Assembly (NCBI RefSeq): GCF_001649575.2
Contig: NC_051450.1
Location: 7,260,663-7,324,662 of the forward strand
From: Kryptolebias marmoratus
Lineage: Eukaryota; Chordata; Actinopteri; Cyprinodontiformes; Rivulidae
Direction of reading: 5' to 3'
DNA length: 64,000 nt
This document shows positions 10,433 to 19,790 of this stretch, one piece after another (position 1 is the stretch's first letter; the number at the start of each line of letters is the position of its first letter). A program made the translations under genes and the position numbers. The notes beneath the pieces were generated by a model that worked only from the letters and a program-made list of their open reading frames with translations, was not told where the DNA came from and did no database searches.

Positions 10433-11195
10433 GCCTGCTCACAGCACTGCCTGTCGTAAAACACACACAAAGGAAAGAAAGACATGAAACTGTCTCTCCA
10501 CATTTTTAAAACAAAAACTAAACATGGTTCCTGTTCGGTCGTCTCTTTTCTCACCTTTCAGTGTTGCAATCCTAAAGTGGAAGGGTCTCAACAATTATTA
10601 GTTTAGGATTAAATCCAAAGAAATGGTCAAAAATAAAGGATTAGGCAAAATAAAGTGTAATAAAAAAAGAGTAACAAAGGCTGTCAGTTCCGACCATATG
10701 CCCTTTTGGCACCGCTTGGGAGTGCTTAAAAATAATGTTGCTCTACACATTAAAAAAAAAAAAGTCAGAGGAGTAAATCAGCGTGAAGCTCCAATGTGCA
10801 GCTGACTCACCGGCTAATTTAATCTCCCAGACAGCAGTGTAAAGACGTTCAGAGGATGACACATTGTCATCCGCCTTAAAACAATGTGGTTTCATGTTTT
10901 ATTAGCCTGAATGAAATAAAGACAACGGCTTTATTTGTAATTAAAATGGAACTGACAGCCCTGCTCAGAGGCTCACACAAGAGAGCCAATACAGGTATTT
11001 ATTTCCAAGATGTAATCAGTCTTTCCAGCTGAGATGTTCACCTTAAGCAGAGACATTTAACCAGCTGGGTGACTTGTTTACTAGTAATGCCAGGACAGAG
11101 CAGGAGATTGACTGACTCGAGCTTCGTCCGCAGTAATAAAGGGGTTGATCCAGTTTGTTGAGGTGAAGAAGAAGCTGAGCTGAAAGGTAGTCACC
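10433..11195. other. Upstream region of the frrs1-like gene
   Basis: This is 5' flanking and probable 5' UTR/promoter sequence of the minus-strand gene. No further exon was recognised. An A-rich run lies at 10750-10762. The remaining intergenic space up to cibar2 holds LINE fragments. Confidence 0.4.
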
Positions 11196-11199
11196 TATG

Positions 11200-11480
11200 G
11201 TCATGAGTCCACAATACAAACAGTGCACAAGTTTGTGTGTCTGGTCTTACAGTTTCAACAAGTTGCTGGTGCTTGGTGCCAATTCCCTTCTGTGCCTCTC
11301 TCAGGTATTGACCCATGTGTCTATTCATCTTAGCAACTATGATGGAGCTTCCATGTTGTACAGAGGTAGGTGATTGGCCGGTAGTTGGATAGGATTGTCC
11401 CTTTCTGGGGGTCTTTCACGATCAGGACTGTCCAGCCTTGGGTTTGTTCTGTCTTTTCTGTTGGCCTCGTCTTTTACTTG
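11200..11480 (-). mobile_element. R2/R4-like LINE fragment (reverse transcriptase start)
   Basis: The minus strand, read with small frame shifts, gives TVLIVKDPQKGT-like, SNYRPITYLCTTWKL-like and REAQKGIGTKHQQL-like pieces. These match the start of the reverse transcriptase of the same LINE family seen on the plus strand at 57.9-59 kb. It is heavily truncated and broken. Confidence 0.6.
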
Positions 11481-11884
11481 CCTGCGTCACAGACATGCTC
11501 CGTGCAGATATGCCTCGTTGTAAACAAAAAAGCCCCCCTTTCATGAAAAACCTGAGGACTTGTAAAATAAAAAAAACTAATGTATTAAAAGGAGAAGATT
11601 TTTAAGCAGTGCATCATTGCGTTTAGATTAAGGTTAAAGTTCAGCAAATAAAAAACGTTCTGCTCAGAGAAACAAGAAAGCAAGAACTAAAAGCTTGCTC
11701 TGCTCTCCGTACACTGATTAGACCAAAGCCTCACAGTTCTGAAATTTTTTTCGATTTTTGATCAAGTTTTGTATGTGAAGTTCAAAACTAATGTCTAGGT
11801 AAAATCGCAAAAAACGAACCTTTGCCTGCCCATTTTTTCCTGTTCAGAGTTGGGGGGGATCTTATCAGCAGTGATCAGAGGGTG

Positions 11885-12060
11885 AAAGGTGGGGCACACC
11901 TGTTACAGGTAACCAGTCCACCACAGGGCCAATGAAAAAACAGATATGCACACACATACAGGTTATAAGGAATGTCCAGTTAACCTAACATGGATGTTTT
12001 TGGACTGTGAGAAGAAACTGCTGTGAGGTGACGACACAGACCAGCGCTCCACTGTTCCCC
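11885..12060 (+). repeat. Dispersed fish repeat (LINE-derived 3' region)
   Basis: The motifs 'gtccaccacagggccaatg', 'acctaacatggatgttttt' and 'ggactgtgagaagaaac' in this order are also present, better preserved, at 19540-19665 (agtccatcacagggacacat, tctaacatgcatgtttttgg, tctgtgggaggaaacc). It is non-coding. Confidence 0.6.
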
Positions 12061-12559
12061 TTGAAATCCTTGTGTAAGTAAATGACTTACTTTACATTTC
12101 TTAGATGTTCGTTCCCTTTGAATGGGGCTCTTCTCTCCCTCTGTAGCCTGTAGGGTCTAGGCTCTCCTGCACGTACTTCTGCTGAGCTCATCAGGAGCAT
12201 CAGAACACAGGAACAAGCTGCTCACGTGGTCACTTTGCAGTCAGCGGACTGTGCTGAGAGGCTTGTGTGATTAAAATGTGGTGTTATTCCTCTCTTTTTA
12301 GGACATGGAAGCTTGTACCATCCAGTCTTGCCTTTGGTTGACCATCAAGGATTACAAGATGGCATCAGTCATTTATCATCCTGTTCAGACTAAGGTCTTA
12401 ATAAAATCAAATATAAAGTATTGTATGTATAAAAATCCTTGTTATGATTATTACATGAACGGAACTGCACTAGAGACAGAGTGAAGAGAAAGATTTGGAT
12501 ACATTAGTAAGTGACAGATTACAATTGTCTAAGTATATTGCTATGGCAAGTAATGTACT

Positions 12560-12900
12560 GTACTAGTTCTGATTAATAAACTTTTACTCAGATTCCAAAA
12601 GATTCCTTTTTAATATTGTATAAAAGTTATTTTAAACCTCTTCTTGAAAGTTTTGTACAAGTCTGGTCACCTTAGTTTGGAGAGAGATAAACAATTGTTA
12701 AAGAAAGTTCAGAAAAGAGCAACAAAGTACTGGAACAGGTCATATGAATGAAACTGAAAGAACTATGGGTAGACAAGAAAACAGAAGAATTAGGAGTGAT
12801 TTGATGGAAGTGTACAACGTGTTGCGTTGTTTAAAGTCAGTCGATTATAATACTTTCCTTTTGGACTTGGAGGACGTGAATTGTTTGTGGCATTCACTGC
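12560..12900 (+). mobile_element. LINE C-terminal fragment (CR1/L2-like)
   Basis: The plus strand reads LVWREINN, FRKEQQS and then RRIRSDLMEVYNVLRCLKSVD (12785-12850 region). This matches the thumb/C-terminal motif of CR1/L2-like LINEs (QRRATK...RRxRGDLIEVYKIL). It is frameshifted and truncated. Confidence 0.6.
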
Positions 12901-13242
12901 CATTCTGCTCAGGAACCTCCACTGGACGGGTGTGGTTAGGAAATGTTTTGCAGAAGACGAGTCTCAGCCTCGGTGTGTGAACTTGCCCTGGTGACAGATG
13001 GTTTCCCTTTTTCCCTTTGTGCACTGGCAGTAGTCTTCACAAACTCCTGCACACACCGCTCACACAAAGGTAAAGATAAATGGAAATAACTCTCTGCTGC
13101 CATCATGTGGCAAAGATCAATGTCTGCGCCTCAGTCAGCCCACAGTATGTTGTTGGCATTTCCATAGCAACAGCCCTCTGTAGCCAAGCACAGGTACCCG
13201 AGGCAAGCAGCAGAGGTGAGAAGAAACAGGAAAACAGCGGAC

Positions 13243-13262
13243 ATGAACAGCCTCTCATCCAG
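13243..13262 (+). CDS. cibar2: cibar2 exon 1 (coding part)
   Basis: ATG AAC AGC CTC TCA TCC AG, then donor GTACAA. Twenty coding bases encode MNSLSS plus two bases of Arg. G is at -3. The human family also begins with a short first coding exon-like stretch (MN...). Confidence 0.75.
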
Positions 13263-16200
13263 GTACAATATTTACACGTCGTCCTTGTATCACAGAGGCA
13301 GATGTGAAAGCTGCAGACATCCAGCTGATCACGTCTCAGGAAAATGTCCTTTTCATGGCTTCACTGCTGGCTGTGTTTCAGAAGAGACGCTCAGGTACAG
13401 TCGATGGAGCAGACTCTGAAACACGCTGAGAAGAACCTGGGTGAGATTTGCTCCATTTTGGCTTCATATACCAGAAAAACAGCCAAGCTCAGAGACAAGG
13501 CCGACCTGCTGGTGGCTCAGCTCTTTGACTTCTCCACCACGGAGGGCCCCGAGTTTCAGGTCGGCCTCAAAAACCTGGCTGAAGATCTGGCCATGGTTCA
13601 GGACTACAGGCAGGCTCAGGTGGAGAACACTCTGGACGAGAATGTTTCAGTTAAAATGCTCTTTTTTTTTTTTTTTCCTTTTCTTTTTTGTGTTTTCAGA
13701 ATCGGCCGCTGTGAGGTTGTGATTTTACACGTTGTTGTTTACAGGTAGAGAGACTGGAGACACGAGTTGTTGCTCCTCTGAAGGCCTATGGAGACATCAT
13801 CAAGAATAAAAAGGTGAGTTTACTGTGACACGGGAAAAACAAAACACCAGTACAGGACAGGATCATGTTTCTCTTTACCATCATTTTCTCGAGCTGTCTT
13901 TGTGGCTCAGTGTAGATGTAGGAATCCATTAGGCACAGATAAAAAAAAAAAAAAAGAAATGCCACAGAACCAAGATGGAAAAGCAGAGAGTTCCAGAGCA
14001 TCGGGGCTAGAACTGAAATGGTAAATGACCTGCACTTGTATAGTGCTTTAACAAGTCTGAGGACCCCAAAGCGCTTTACACTACAATCAGTCATTCACCC
14101 ATCCACACACTGATGGTGGTAAACTACATTGTAGCCGCAGCTGCCCTGGGGCAGACTGACAGAAGTGAGGCTGCCATCACACTGGCGCCACCAAACCCTC
14201 TGACCACCACCAGTAGGCAAGGCAGGCAAAGTGTCTTGCCCAATACTTATATCAAATAATATAAAGGTGCTGCTAACAGAGCTTCCCATTATTTCAGTAC
14301 CAGAATGAGCTCATTATGATTCAAGTTTTTACCAGAAGCCTGTTTAAAATGATCATTTTCACTGCTGCGCTCATAGATTACCCAGCTCTGTTCGTGCAAC
14401 TTCCTGACAGACTGCGCTCCAAATCCACCGGAAAATTAACTTTTTTCTTTCTTTCTTTAACAAACTCGAGGCGAATTTCTACAAAAGCAGAGAATACAGT
14501 TATTCTTGTAAAACATTCAAATAAAGACCTGACTCTAATGGAGGGCGAGTTACTGAAGCAGTTCAGTTAAATAAAAACTGTGGCTTTTCAATTTCAGGAC
14601 GTTTAAGTCCTAATTAACCAACAAACTGCTTTAGTTTATATTCACTAATTTTGAGACATTAGGGTGCAACTTATTACTTATTTATTTGGTAAGTGGACTA
14701 CTTATTTTATTCATTTTTGCACAAATGAGTAAAATGAGTAGTTTTGTACAAACTAAAATAGTAAATTGGTTCAAAATGAAGCAAGTAGTTTTGTGTAATG
14801 GTTCTGTACAGAACTTTATAGTTTTGTTCTTTTCTTTTAAAAGCAGAAATGCCACAATGCATTGTATTCATTTCAACCCAATATTTTTTATAATAATATA
14901 GTTATTCATTTTATTTTTTAGAGCTTTTTTTAAATGTAGCATTCATTTACGGTAACTTACAAGTAAAGCCACAACAATAGCTCCTTAATCAACAAAAGAA
15001 AAAGTGGATAACTGTTTGACACCTCTAAAATAATCAAAGGCTGGACCACACGCTGCAACATGATTTGGGAGTTTTTATGGAAATCAGCTGCTAATGTCTA
15101 AATAAATAAGAGAAATCACAGCTCGTTCTCATATTAGCAGGAGTTTTCTGTTTTGACTAATCGGTGCACACAGTAACAGTAAACCCTGATTGTTTCTCAT
15201 GAATTATGTTCCTTTCAGATTGAGCTGAAGAAATTCAGCGCCGACCTGAACAGGGAGCAGAAAGAGCTGCAGAAGCTAGAGAAAGTCCGACAAAGGAGCC
15301 CTGCAGATCGACAGACCATTGTATCCTTTATTGATGCTGTACATACAGGAATTATATGTGTTACTAACCTAAAAACCATCAAAGGACAGTATCAACAGTA
15401 TTTTTGATAAAGAGGCCAGCATGTGGAAAATTGGGGTGTCTGAAACTAATGTGGTGGTTCCTTTAATGTCATCTGATTTTAGGTTTTGAGGTTTTAATCA
15501 TTTAATTCAGTGTAAGCGAAACAAAACAAAGCAATGTTTCCAGACACCCCTGTGGACATAAAATGTCTCTATTAGATGTCAGACTTAAAAATGGCCTTTT
15601 AATGTGTCTGTTTTACAGGCACATTTAGTTTTTGTACAACATATTAAACTGTACGTGGAGCTTCACATTACAAGATGAACACAATCCTGTGTCATGTTTC
15701 TGCTTAACAGGGGCTCAAAGTGGTGCTCATGTAGCCCTAGTTTGATCACTGCAACCTGCGTATTCCTTGAGCAGGATTTGAGCATAAAATGGTGGAAGTT
15801 AAGACAGATACACATGTTATGTATCCAATAAATGAATTTACCTATCGCTGTCATAACTCATAAGGAAAAATGACCTTTTGAAATGTTTAAAATTTATGAC
15901 TTTTCCTTGAACCTATTTTTTTTCAGTCCCAGGTAATGTATATCATTTTTAACTTTCATAAATTCCAGCCCGTTTCTGACTCTTTACAGTCAGCTGATGG
16001 AAGCTCAGTTATGACTTCTTCTGTTGTTTGACAGGCAGAGGTGAGTGCTCAGAAAGCTTCGTCCAACGTTCAGCATAGCACCAAGCGACTGGAGGAGACA
16101 GTCGTAAACTTTCAGGGGCAGAAACTGGAGGATATTAAAGTCAGTTTTACAAACACACACACACTGCTATGTGTACATCCTTATCCTATAGCAGGGAAAT

Positions 16201-19200
16201 CATCGGTGTTTGACTCGAAGCCAGAATGTTTTGGGTTTTTTTCCCCTCCTGATTTTGGCAGAAGATCTTTCTAGACTTCATTACGGTGGAGATGCACTTT
16301 CATGCAAAAGCCCTCGAAGTCTACACACACACGCACTACAACCTGGAGGCAATGGATGCTCAAAAGGACCTTCAGGTAGATTATGCAGATAATGTAGCGG
16401 GGTAATAGCAAAACAAACAAACAAAAACATGCACATTCAGTACAGCTGGTGGACAGAACATAATTAATTTGATCAAATCCAAAGTTAACAGGATAAAGGA
16501 GACAACTCTAAAAACAAGAAATAGATACCAATAAATATTCATATCAAATAAAAAAAAGCTTAACAATGGAACATTGGGTTTTAAATGGATATTTCTGCCA
16601 TTTTGAAGTGGGTTTCTATAGAAAGACTATGAATAACTATCTTACCTGCAGACAGCTCTTTGAATGACCTTAGTTTGGAGAAAAAGAGTAACCAGTTTAT
16701 GAAGCCGATGGCTAGTCAGCGTAACCAAGAAATAACCATAATATGAAAGCAACTGTGATGTAAATACTTTAAATAACTGTGTTTGGTTAAAACCATGGAA
16801 GATCAGAAGAATGGAGTTGTTTTCTACTTTGAATGTGGGTCACTCAGGGAAGCCGCTACTAGCTCATCAAAAGGGCCCGAATGGACCCACTTACAGACAG
16901 GATTTCACCATCTTGAAAACAACTTCATTAAAATTCCATAGTTGTCAGGCTATTATTTCAACTATTATTGGTATTACTATTATTTAAACGTTTACACCAT
17001 CATCACATTCACATTTTTAGCTGTAAACAGCTAAAGGGAACAGCACAGACAGCCATTTTAAGAGGTTTTAATGATCTTCTTGTACTGTTGCTTTAGGAAG
17101 CTCTTCTCTTTTAGCACTTTTAGACCTCTCTGTTGCCTTTGATACTGTGAACCATAAAATCTTGCTGCCACGGCTACAGCGGGTGGTTGGTATCAAAAGG
17201 CACAGTTCTATCCTGGCTTAGAGGCTATCTGACCAACAGGAGGTTTTCTGTTCATTTAGGGAAATGCTCCTCTGATTTGTCCCTCAAGAGTCCATTTTGG
17301 GTTCTCCACTTTTGAATCTTTATATGTTGCTTTTGGGGCCCATTTTTTGGGGTAACACGACATCCCTTTCCACAGCTTTGCCGATGATATCCAGGTTTAT
17401 CTGCCCATTTGGTTAGGCAGTTTTAACCTACTGAAGCCTCTAAATACCACTAAATCCTTGTTAAAATGTAATATTTTTCATAAGTTTTGTAATGTTTTTA
17501 GTAACATTGTTTATGCCCTTGGCCCCTTGGCTTCATACTGTTACTCAGCTGTTAGGAATGGTGTTATATTTGATCACTTTTCCAAAAAGGAAAAACAGGT
17601 AGATGTAGTTGTGAAATTTATTTATTTTCTACTCAAAGTGAAGTCATCCCTCCCTCCCAAAGACCTTAAAACACTGATTCAAGCTTGTATTACCACTGGT
17701 TGACCTGTTGTATCACTTTGTGTGGTGGTTTAGATAAATCATCTGCCTTCTGGACGCTTACAAACCGCCGGGAACGCAGCTCTTTACCCAGACATTATAA
17801 GAACATATCTGGGTTACATATTTTACATAAAAAAGCTCACAGCTTGTTTCCACACGACATGCTCCGAATCTGAGCAGATGAAACTATCAAGAGTGATTGC
17901 AGTTTGCATAAAATCCTGTTTTGCAGCAGTCCTGCTCACTGAATCTGCTCCAAAGAACTGAAAAAGCTTTAAATATTAATTTGTTTGGTGGTCAGTTTGT
18001 AACTGTTGTTGGCTTTCACAAGCCTCCTTCTGCCACTAATGATACCTCAGCTTTTATCATAATTACATTACAAAGAAGTCATTTTGGTTGGGGCTCTCAG
18101 TTTGGATTGGCTCTCACCTGTGTCTAACCCACGCTCACAGCCATTTTTTATTTTTAGTCTTGACACATACCAAACTGGGAAAAACAGACATTCTCCTACT
18201 CTGCTCCTTCTTCTTGGGAAAAGCTACAACAAAACTGTGCAGCTTAATTTCATTCATTGATTTTAAATGTATCCTCCAGTCAATGAAAACCACCTGTTTT
18301 TAGTATTCTTCCCTGTTTTATGTGATACCTGTATTTATTTGTAGTATGCACTGTGTTGCCTGTTTGGCTGTGACTATATTTTTGTATGTTTACCTGAGAA
18401 TAAGACCTTGTGTCTCAATGACATCATCTGTATTTCCTGTATAAATGAAGATTAAAAAAAATATAAATTTGCGTGAATCATTATGAAATTGGGCATGAAA
18501 GAGACTTTTTTTGGTCTTAGTTGCATTCAGACTAGCAATTAGCCTATCAGTCCTGTTGGACGTAAACTTAATTTCTCTAAACTAAAGTCAGTCAAAAAGC
18601 TTTTTACAACAGATAAAGCATTAAACATGCATAGCCCTTGGGTAGATCAACACTTCAAAATGGCCACAATATCCATTTAAAGTCACGTTAGCATATCTAA
18701 GAGTTTTACTCTTGTGATCATGCTGGTTTCTATCTCTTTGTGTCATAGCTCTTCTCTAGTCGGATCACAATGTCTGACTCTCAGGCCTGGCCTCTGAACA
18801 GCAACTCGTCTCCTCTCATGACTCATTACTCCAGATTTCCTCTCACCTCCTCAAAAGGCCAGGGCCTCAGTTCAATGCAGACCTCCAAGACAGGTCAAAG
18901 CCACAGGGAACAACACAGCCAGCTTGAAGAATTAGCTAACAAGGTGAGATGAGCGTGCTTAAACATCCCCACGAAAAAACAAACAAGAACGCATGCTTAG
19001 GATGGAACATTTCCACCTTTATTCTGAGCGTCAAAACTTTAAACATGCTTTCTCTGTAGCCTCACAGCAACTTAAAACGCCAGGCAGGGATGGAGGAAGA
19101 GGAGGAGGAGAAGGTGGAACAGGAGGAGGAAGAGGAGGAAGAAGATGAAGAAGAGTCTGAGGCAGAGACAGAGCTGAGGGCACGCACCAGCCGGCAGTCA

Positions 19201-19242
19201 TATGCCGCTCAGTATGCACAGATGTACAGATGGCAGAAGTGA
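13243..19242 (+). CDS. cibar2: CBY1-interacting BAR domain-containing protein 2 (FAM92B), complete, nine exons
   Basis: Exons: 13243-13262, 13382-13619, 13745-13813, 15219-15320, 15927-15932, 16035-16139, 16262-16375, 18749-18943 and 19060-19242. All junctions keep frame and give 343 residues (known family members are about 290-305). Residues 1-220 form the FAM92-type BAR domain: AEKNLGEICSILASYTRKTA, LRDKADLLVAQL, KNLAEDLAMVQDYRQAQ, VERLETRVVAPLKAYG, RLEETVVNFQGQKLEDIK and DFITVEMHFHAKALEVY. The QVERLET...PLK segment is closer to CIBAR2 than CIBAR1. The C-terminus is a Ser/Thr-rich linker, a Glu-rich run (about 292-320) and a basic/aromatic end (QSYAAQYAQMYRWQK). Known CIBAR proteins bind Chibby (CBY1) and curved membranes at the ciliary base; I infer the same role here. 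The start ATG (MNSLSSR) leads directly into the conserved RRDAQ. It is convergent with arhgef4. Confidence 0.9.
13382..13619 (+). CDS. cibar2: cibar2 exon 2: BAR helix 1
   Basis: The acceptor is CTGTGTTTCAG|AAGAGAC and the donor CTCAG|GTGGAG. It encodes RRDAQVQSMEQTL through VQDYRQAQ. An internal GTGAGA at 13440 looks like a donor, but the homologous reading continues through it. Confidence 0.92.
13745..13813 (+). CDS. cibar2: cibar2 exon 3
   Basis: The acceptor is GTTGTTTACAG|GTAGAG and the donor AAAAAG|GTGAGT. Its 23 codons are VERLETRVVAPLKAYGDIIK plus NKK, in phase 0 at both ends. Confidence 0.93.
13884..13990. repeat. Short dispersed repeat in cibar2 intron 3
   Basis: It shares 'ctcgagctgtctttgtggct' and its continuation with 6938-6985. 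The continuation 'aagcagagagttccagagca' is a common fish repeat sequence. Confidence 0.5.
14015..14262. repeat. Dispersed fish repeat in cibar2 intron 3
   Basis: It contains 'cacttgtatagtgcttta', 'accccaaagcgctttacac', 'cacacactgatggtggtaaa' and 'aaagtgtcttgccca'. This combination of motifs is highly repeated in teleost genomes. It has no coding potential. Confidence 0.6.
15219..15320 (+). CDS. cibar2: cibar2 exon 4, followed by a U12-type donor
   Basis: The acceptor is TTCCTTTCAG|ATTGAG. It has 34 codons (IELKKFSADLNREQ...RQRSPADRQTI). The next bases are GTATCCTTT, a perfect match to the U12-type 5' splice site. Confidence 0.93.
15321..15926 (+). other. U12-type (minor spliceosome) GT-AG intron
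   Basis: The 5' splice site GTATCCTTT (15321-15329) equals the U12 consensus RTATCCTTT. TTCCTTGAA at 15903-15911 matches the U12 branch-point consensus TTCCTTRAY at 8 of 9 positions and lies about 16 nt from the AG at 15926, within the usual U12 spacing. A pyrimidine tract is also present, which U12 introns do not need. Confidence 0.75.
15927..15932 (+). CDS. cibar2: cibar2 exon 5: 6-nt microexon (Ser-Gln)
   Basis: TCCCAG lies between CTATTTTTTTTCAG and GTAATG. It encodes Ser-Gln, which exactly fills the conserved family sequence between DRQTI (exon 4) and AEVSAQ (exon 6): the known proteins read ...ISQAET.... The frame would also stay open without it, so inclusion rests on family conservation. 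Confidence 0.75.
16035..16139 (+). CDS. cibar2: cibar2 exon 6
   Basis: The acceptor is TTGTTTGACAG|GCAGAG and the donor ATTAAA|GTCAGT. Its 35 codons run from AEVSAQKASSNVQHS to QGQKLEDIK, in phase 0 at both ends. Confidence 0.92.
16262..16375 (+). CDS. cibar2: cibar2 exon 7: end of BAR domain
   Basis: The acceptor is CCTGATTTTGGCAG|AAGATC and the donor CTTCAG|GTAGAT. Its 38 codons include DFITVEMHFHAKALEVY, the most conserved segment of the family. Confidence 0.93.
17050..18460 (+). mobile_element. L2-like LINE, decayed, in cibar2 intron 7
   Basis: The plus strand shows reverse-transcriptase pieces in order: an LLDLSVAFDTVNHKILL-like segment (about 17105-17165), QGSILGSPLLNLYML-like (17290), FADDIQVYLP (17378-17405), then the C-terminal VKSSLPPKDLKTLIQACITTG (17640-17700). 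The 3' UTR ends near 18450 in 'gaagattaaaaaaaatataaa'. Many frame breaks make it inactive. Confidence 0.75.
18749..18943 (+). CDS. cibar2: cibar2 exon 8: Ser/Thr-rich C-terminal region
   Basis: The acceptor is TTTGTGTCATAG|CTCTTC and the donor AACAAG|GTGAGA. Its 65 codons (LFSSRITMSDSQAWPLNSNS...) are low in family conservation. It is placed by phase and splice sites after a 2.4-kb intron that contains an L2-like LINE. Confidence 0.8.
19060..19242 (+). CDS. cibar2: cibar2 exon 9: Glu-rich tail and stop
   Basis: The acceptor is CTTTCTCTGTAG|CCTCAC and the stop is TGA at 19240. It encodes about 20 acidic residues broken by KVEQ and SEAET, then RARTSRQSYAAQYAQMYRWQ. The acidic run comes from a GAG/GAA repeat in the DNA. 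Confidence 0.82.
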   Translation, partial: PHSNLKRQAGMEEEEEEKVEQEEEEEEEDEEESEAETELRARTSRQSYAAQYAQMYRWQK

Positions 19243-19439
19243 AAGCCATCCCTGTTCCACCTTGTGCAGGATATAACATGAAAGTGGTCCATCTGTTTCA
19301 GAACTCGAACAGTCACGAAGACAAGTTGACGTTGAACATAAAATGATTTATTTACAGGTGTCTGTGAGCTTACAGAGTGGCGTACTACCAAATTCTGGGT
19401 GGGCCAAGGTCAAAATAACGAACCAAACTAACATTATCC

Positions 19440-19790
19440 ATTTACCTAAATCCATCCATTTTCTTTTTCTACTTTCTGGGTCACAGGGAGCTGGTGTCCA
19501 GCAGTCACTTTGAGAGGCAGGGGACACCCTGGACAAATCTCTAGTCCATCACAGGGACACATAGAAACAACCATTGAGCCTCTCACTCACACCTTGGGAC
19601 AATTTTAGAGTTACCAATTAATCTAACATGCATGTTTTTGGTCTGTGGGAGGAAACCGGATTACCTGCACGGGGTAGAACATGTAGACTCCACCCAGAAA
19701 GGCCAGGATGGGACCTGCAACCTTCTTACTGGGAGTCAACAGCTCTAACCACTGCGCTGCCGTGCTACTTACCTATATGTGAAAATGAAA
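19440..19790 (+). repeat. Dispersed LINE-derived fish repeat
   Basis: It begins with 'aatccatccattttcttttt' and includes 'agtccatcacagggacacat', 'aacatgcatgtttttggtct' and 'ctctaaccactgcgctgccg'. It is one of the commonest interspersed repeats in fish. It lies just downstream of cibar2. Confidence 0.65.

Noticed and set aside
13437..13446. GTGAGA after CTGG as a donor inside cibar2 exon 2
   Set aside because: Homology to the BAR domain (EICSILASYTRKTAKLRDK) runs straight through in the same frame.
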